Assembly: GCF_000739935.1 (NCBI RefSeq)
Contig: NZ_BBJU01000023.1
Coordinates: 124,001 to 188,000, forward strand
DNA from: Agrobacterium rubi TR3 = NBRC 13261
GTDB lineage: Bacteria > Pseudomonadota > Alphaproteobacteria > Rhizobiales > Rhizobiaceae
Length of the DNA: 64,000 nucleotides
Direction of reading: 5' to 3'
Shown here: in pieces, positions 63,466 to 64,000 of the stretch
How positions within the stretch are numbered: position 1 is the stretch's first letter
Layout: each line of letters opens with the position of its first letter
Translations under genes and position numbers: made by a program
The notes under the pieces: generated by a model
Seen by the model: only the letters and a program-made list of their open reading frames with translations
The model's database searches: none
What the model was told of the DNA's origin: nothing

Positions 63466-64000
63466 ATGGCATATGTAGAAGCAAAAGACGGCACGCAGTT
63501 ACACGTCAAGGACATGGGCCAGGGTAAGCCTGTCATCCTCATCCATGGCTGGCCACTGACCGGCGATATGTTCGAATACCAGACTGTGGCGCTGCTCGAA
63601 GCAGGCTTTCGTGTCATCACTTACGACCGCCGCGGTTTCGGCCAGTCCGGACACCCTGCGACCGGATATGACTACGATACCTTTGCAGATGATCTCTCTG
63701 CGGTGATCGACAGCCTCAACGTGCCAAACGTGTCACTCGTCGGCTTCTCGATGGGTGGCGGCGAAATTGCGCGTTATCTGTCACGCCACGGCGCGTCCAA
63801 GGTCTCCAAGGCGGTTCTTGTGGCATCTGTGGCCGGATACCTGCTCAAGGACGGGACCAATCCACATGGTGTGGACGAAAGCGTCTTCGAAGACATGAAA
63901 AAGGATATCCGCAAGGACCGGTTCGCATTCCTCCAGAGCTTTGCCAAGACGTTTTACGGCGTTGGCTTCGTCACCAGCCCCGTCAGCCAGGGCATTCTCG
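63466..64000 (+). CDS. Alpha/beta hydrolase, chloroperoxidase-like (cut by window edge)
   Basis: The first 178 codons of an alpha/beta-hydrolase. The oxyanion region is LIHGWPLTG, the next motif is YDRRGFGQSG, and the nucleophile elbow is VGFSMGGGE; the catalytic Asp and His lie beyond the window. The DYDTFADDLSAVID pattern and the elbow are usual for cofactor-free haloperoxidase/esterase-type enzymes. AAAGGGAG lies ten bases before the ATG at 63466. Substrate unknown. Confidence 0.88.
   Translation, partial: MAYVEAKDGTQLHVKDMGQGKPVILIHGWPLTGDMFEYQTVALLEAGFRVITYDRRGFGQSGHPATGYDYDTFADDLSAVIDSLNVPNVSLVGFSMGGGEIARYLSRHGASKVSKAVLVASVAGYLLKDGTNPHGVDESVFEDMKKDIRKDRFAFLQSFAKTFYGVGFVTSPVSQGIL

Noticed and set aside
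1-64000. CRISPR arrays, tRNA or rRNA genes, insertion sequences, prophage genes
   Set aside because: No regular direct-repeat array, cloverleaf-like sequence, transposase, integrase or phage structural gene was seen on reading either strand.

Overview
The window reads as chromosomal or chromid DNA of a plant-associated alphaproteobacterium of the Rhizobiaceae, most like Agrobacterium/Rhizobium. This rests on the types of genes present: a cytoplasmic GH3 beta-glucosidase with a PA14 insert, an iron-sulfur photolyase of the PhrB type, RhtX-type siderophore uptake, TGA-N9-TCA iron boxes, an HWE histidine kinase, and many ABC uptake systems each with its own regulator. Species assignment is inference. 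No rRNA, tRNA, CRISPR array, insertion sequence or prophage gene was seen. Both edges cut a gene: a TetR regulator on the left and an alpha/beta hydrolase on the right.

Layout. 0-4.3 kb: TetR regulator divergent from a sugar MFS permease and a GH3 beta-glucosidase, with a 16-bp palindrome between them. 4.3-5.6 kb: SDR oxidoreductase coupled to a DUF4334 protein. 5.8-11.7 kb: a polar amino-acid-type ABC transporter, a class V aminotransferase-like PLP enzyme and a dihydropyrimidinase/hydantoinase in one operon, divergent from a FadR-type GntR regulator with a matching operator. 11.7-23.5 kb: a ribose-type ABC transporter, an AtzG/AtzE-like amidase pair and a RutF-like flavin reductase; then an MFS permease, a HutC-type GntR regulator, and a RutA-type pyrimidine monooxygenase followed by a second amidase and a cysteine amidohydrolase. 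Three near-identical GTACGTAC-centred sites sit upstream of these transcription units, so they look like one regulon for opening and hydrolysing an N-heterocycle or ureide.

23.5-25.6 kb: scoAB CoA transferase divergent from a PAS-LuxR regulator, with a 16-bp inverted repeat between them. 25.6-36.2 kb: a hydroxamate siderophore locus with N-hydroxylase, exporter, acyltransferase and one NIS synthetase, plus RhtX-type importer, TonB receptor with STN domain, and FecR/FecI surface signalling. Iron boxes precede the biosynthetic operon and fecI. 36.3-37.8 kb: FeS (6-4) photolyase.

38.2-46.4 kb: quinate/shikimate catabolism. A polar amino-acid-type ABC transporter is followed by a shikimate/quinate dehydrogenase, a divergent TetR regulator and a 3-dehydroshikimate dehydratase fused to an HPPD-like domain, then an SDR and a GntR regulator. 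46.6-51.6 kb: a polyamine-type ABC transporter with a hydantoin/Asp-Glu-type racemase. 51.6-59.3 kb (minus strand): a sugar ABC transporter, SMP-30 lactonase, mannonate-dehydratase-like enzyme and a cytoplasmic GH28-like beta-helix protein, which fits import and breakdown of an acidic plant oligosaccharide. 59.7-64 kb: a multi-PAS HWE kinase, DUF4112 protein, a small alpha-helical protein and an alpha/beta hydrolase.

Together the genes describe a nutrient-scavenging segment suited to rhizosphere life: plant glucosides, aromatic precursors, pectin-type sugars, ureide or pyrimidine nitrogen, and iron. Within operons, neighbouring genes very often overlap by ATGA or TGATG, which indicates tight translational coupling.
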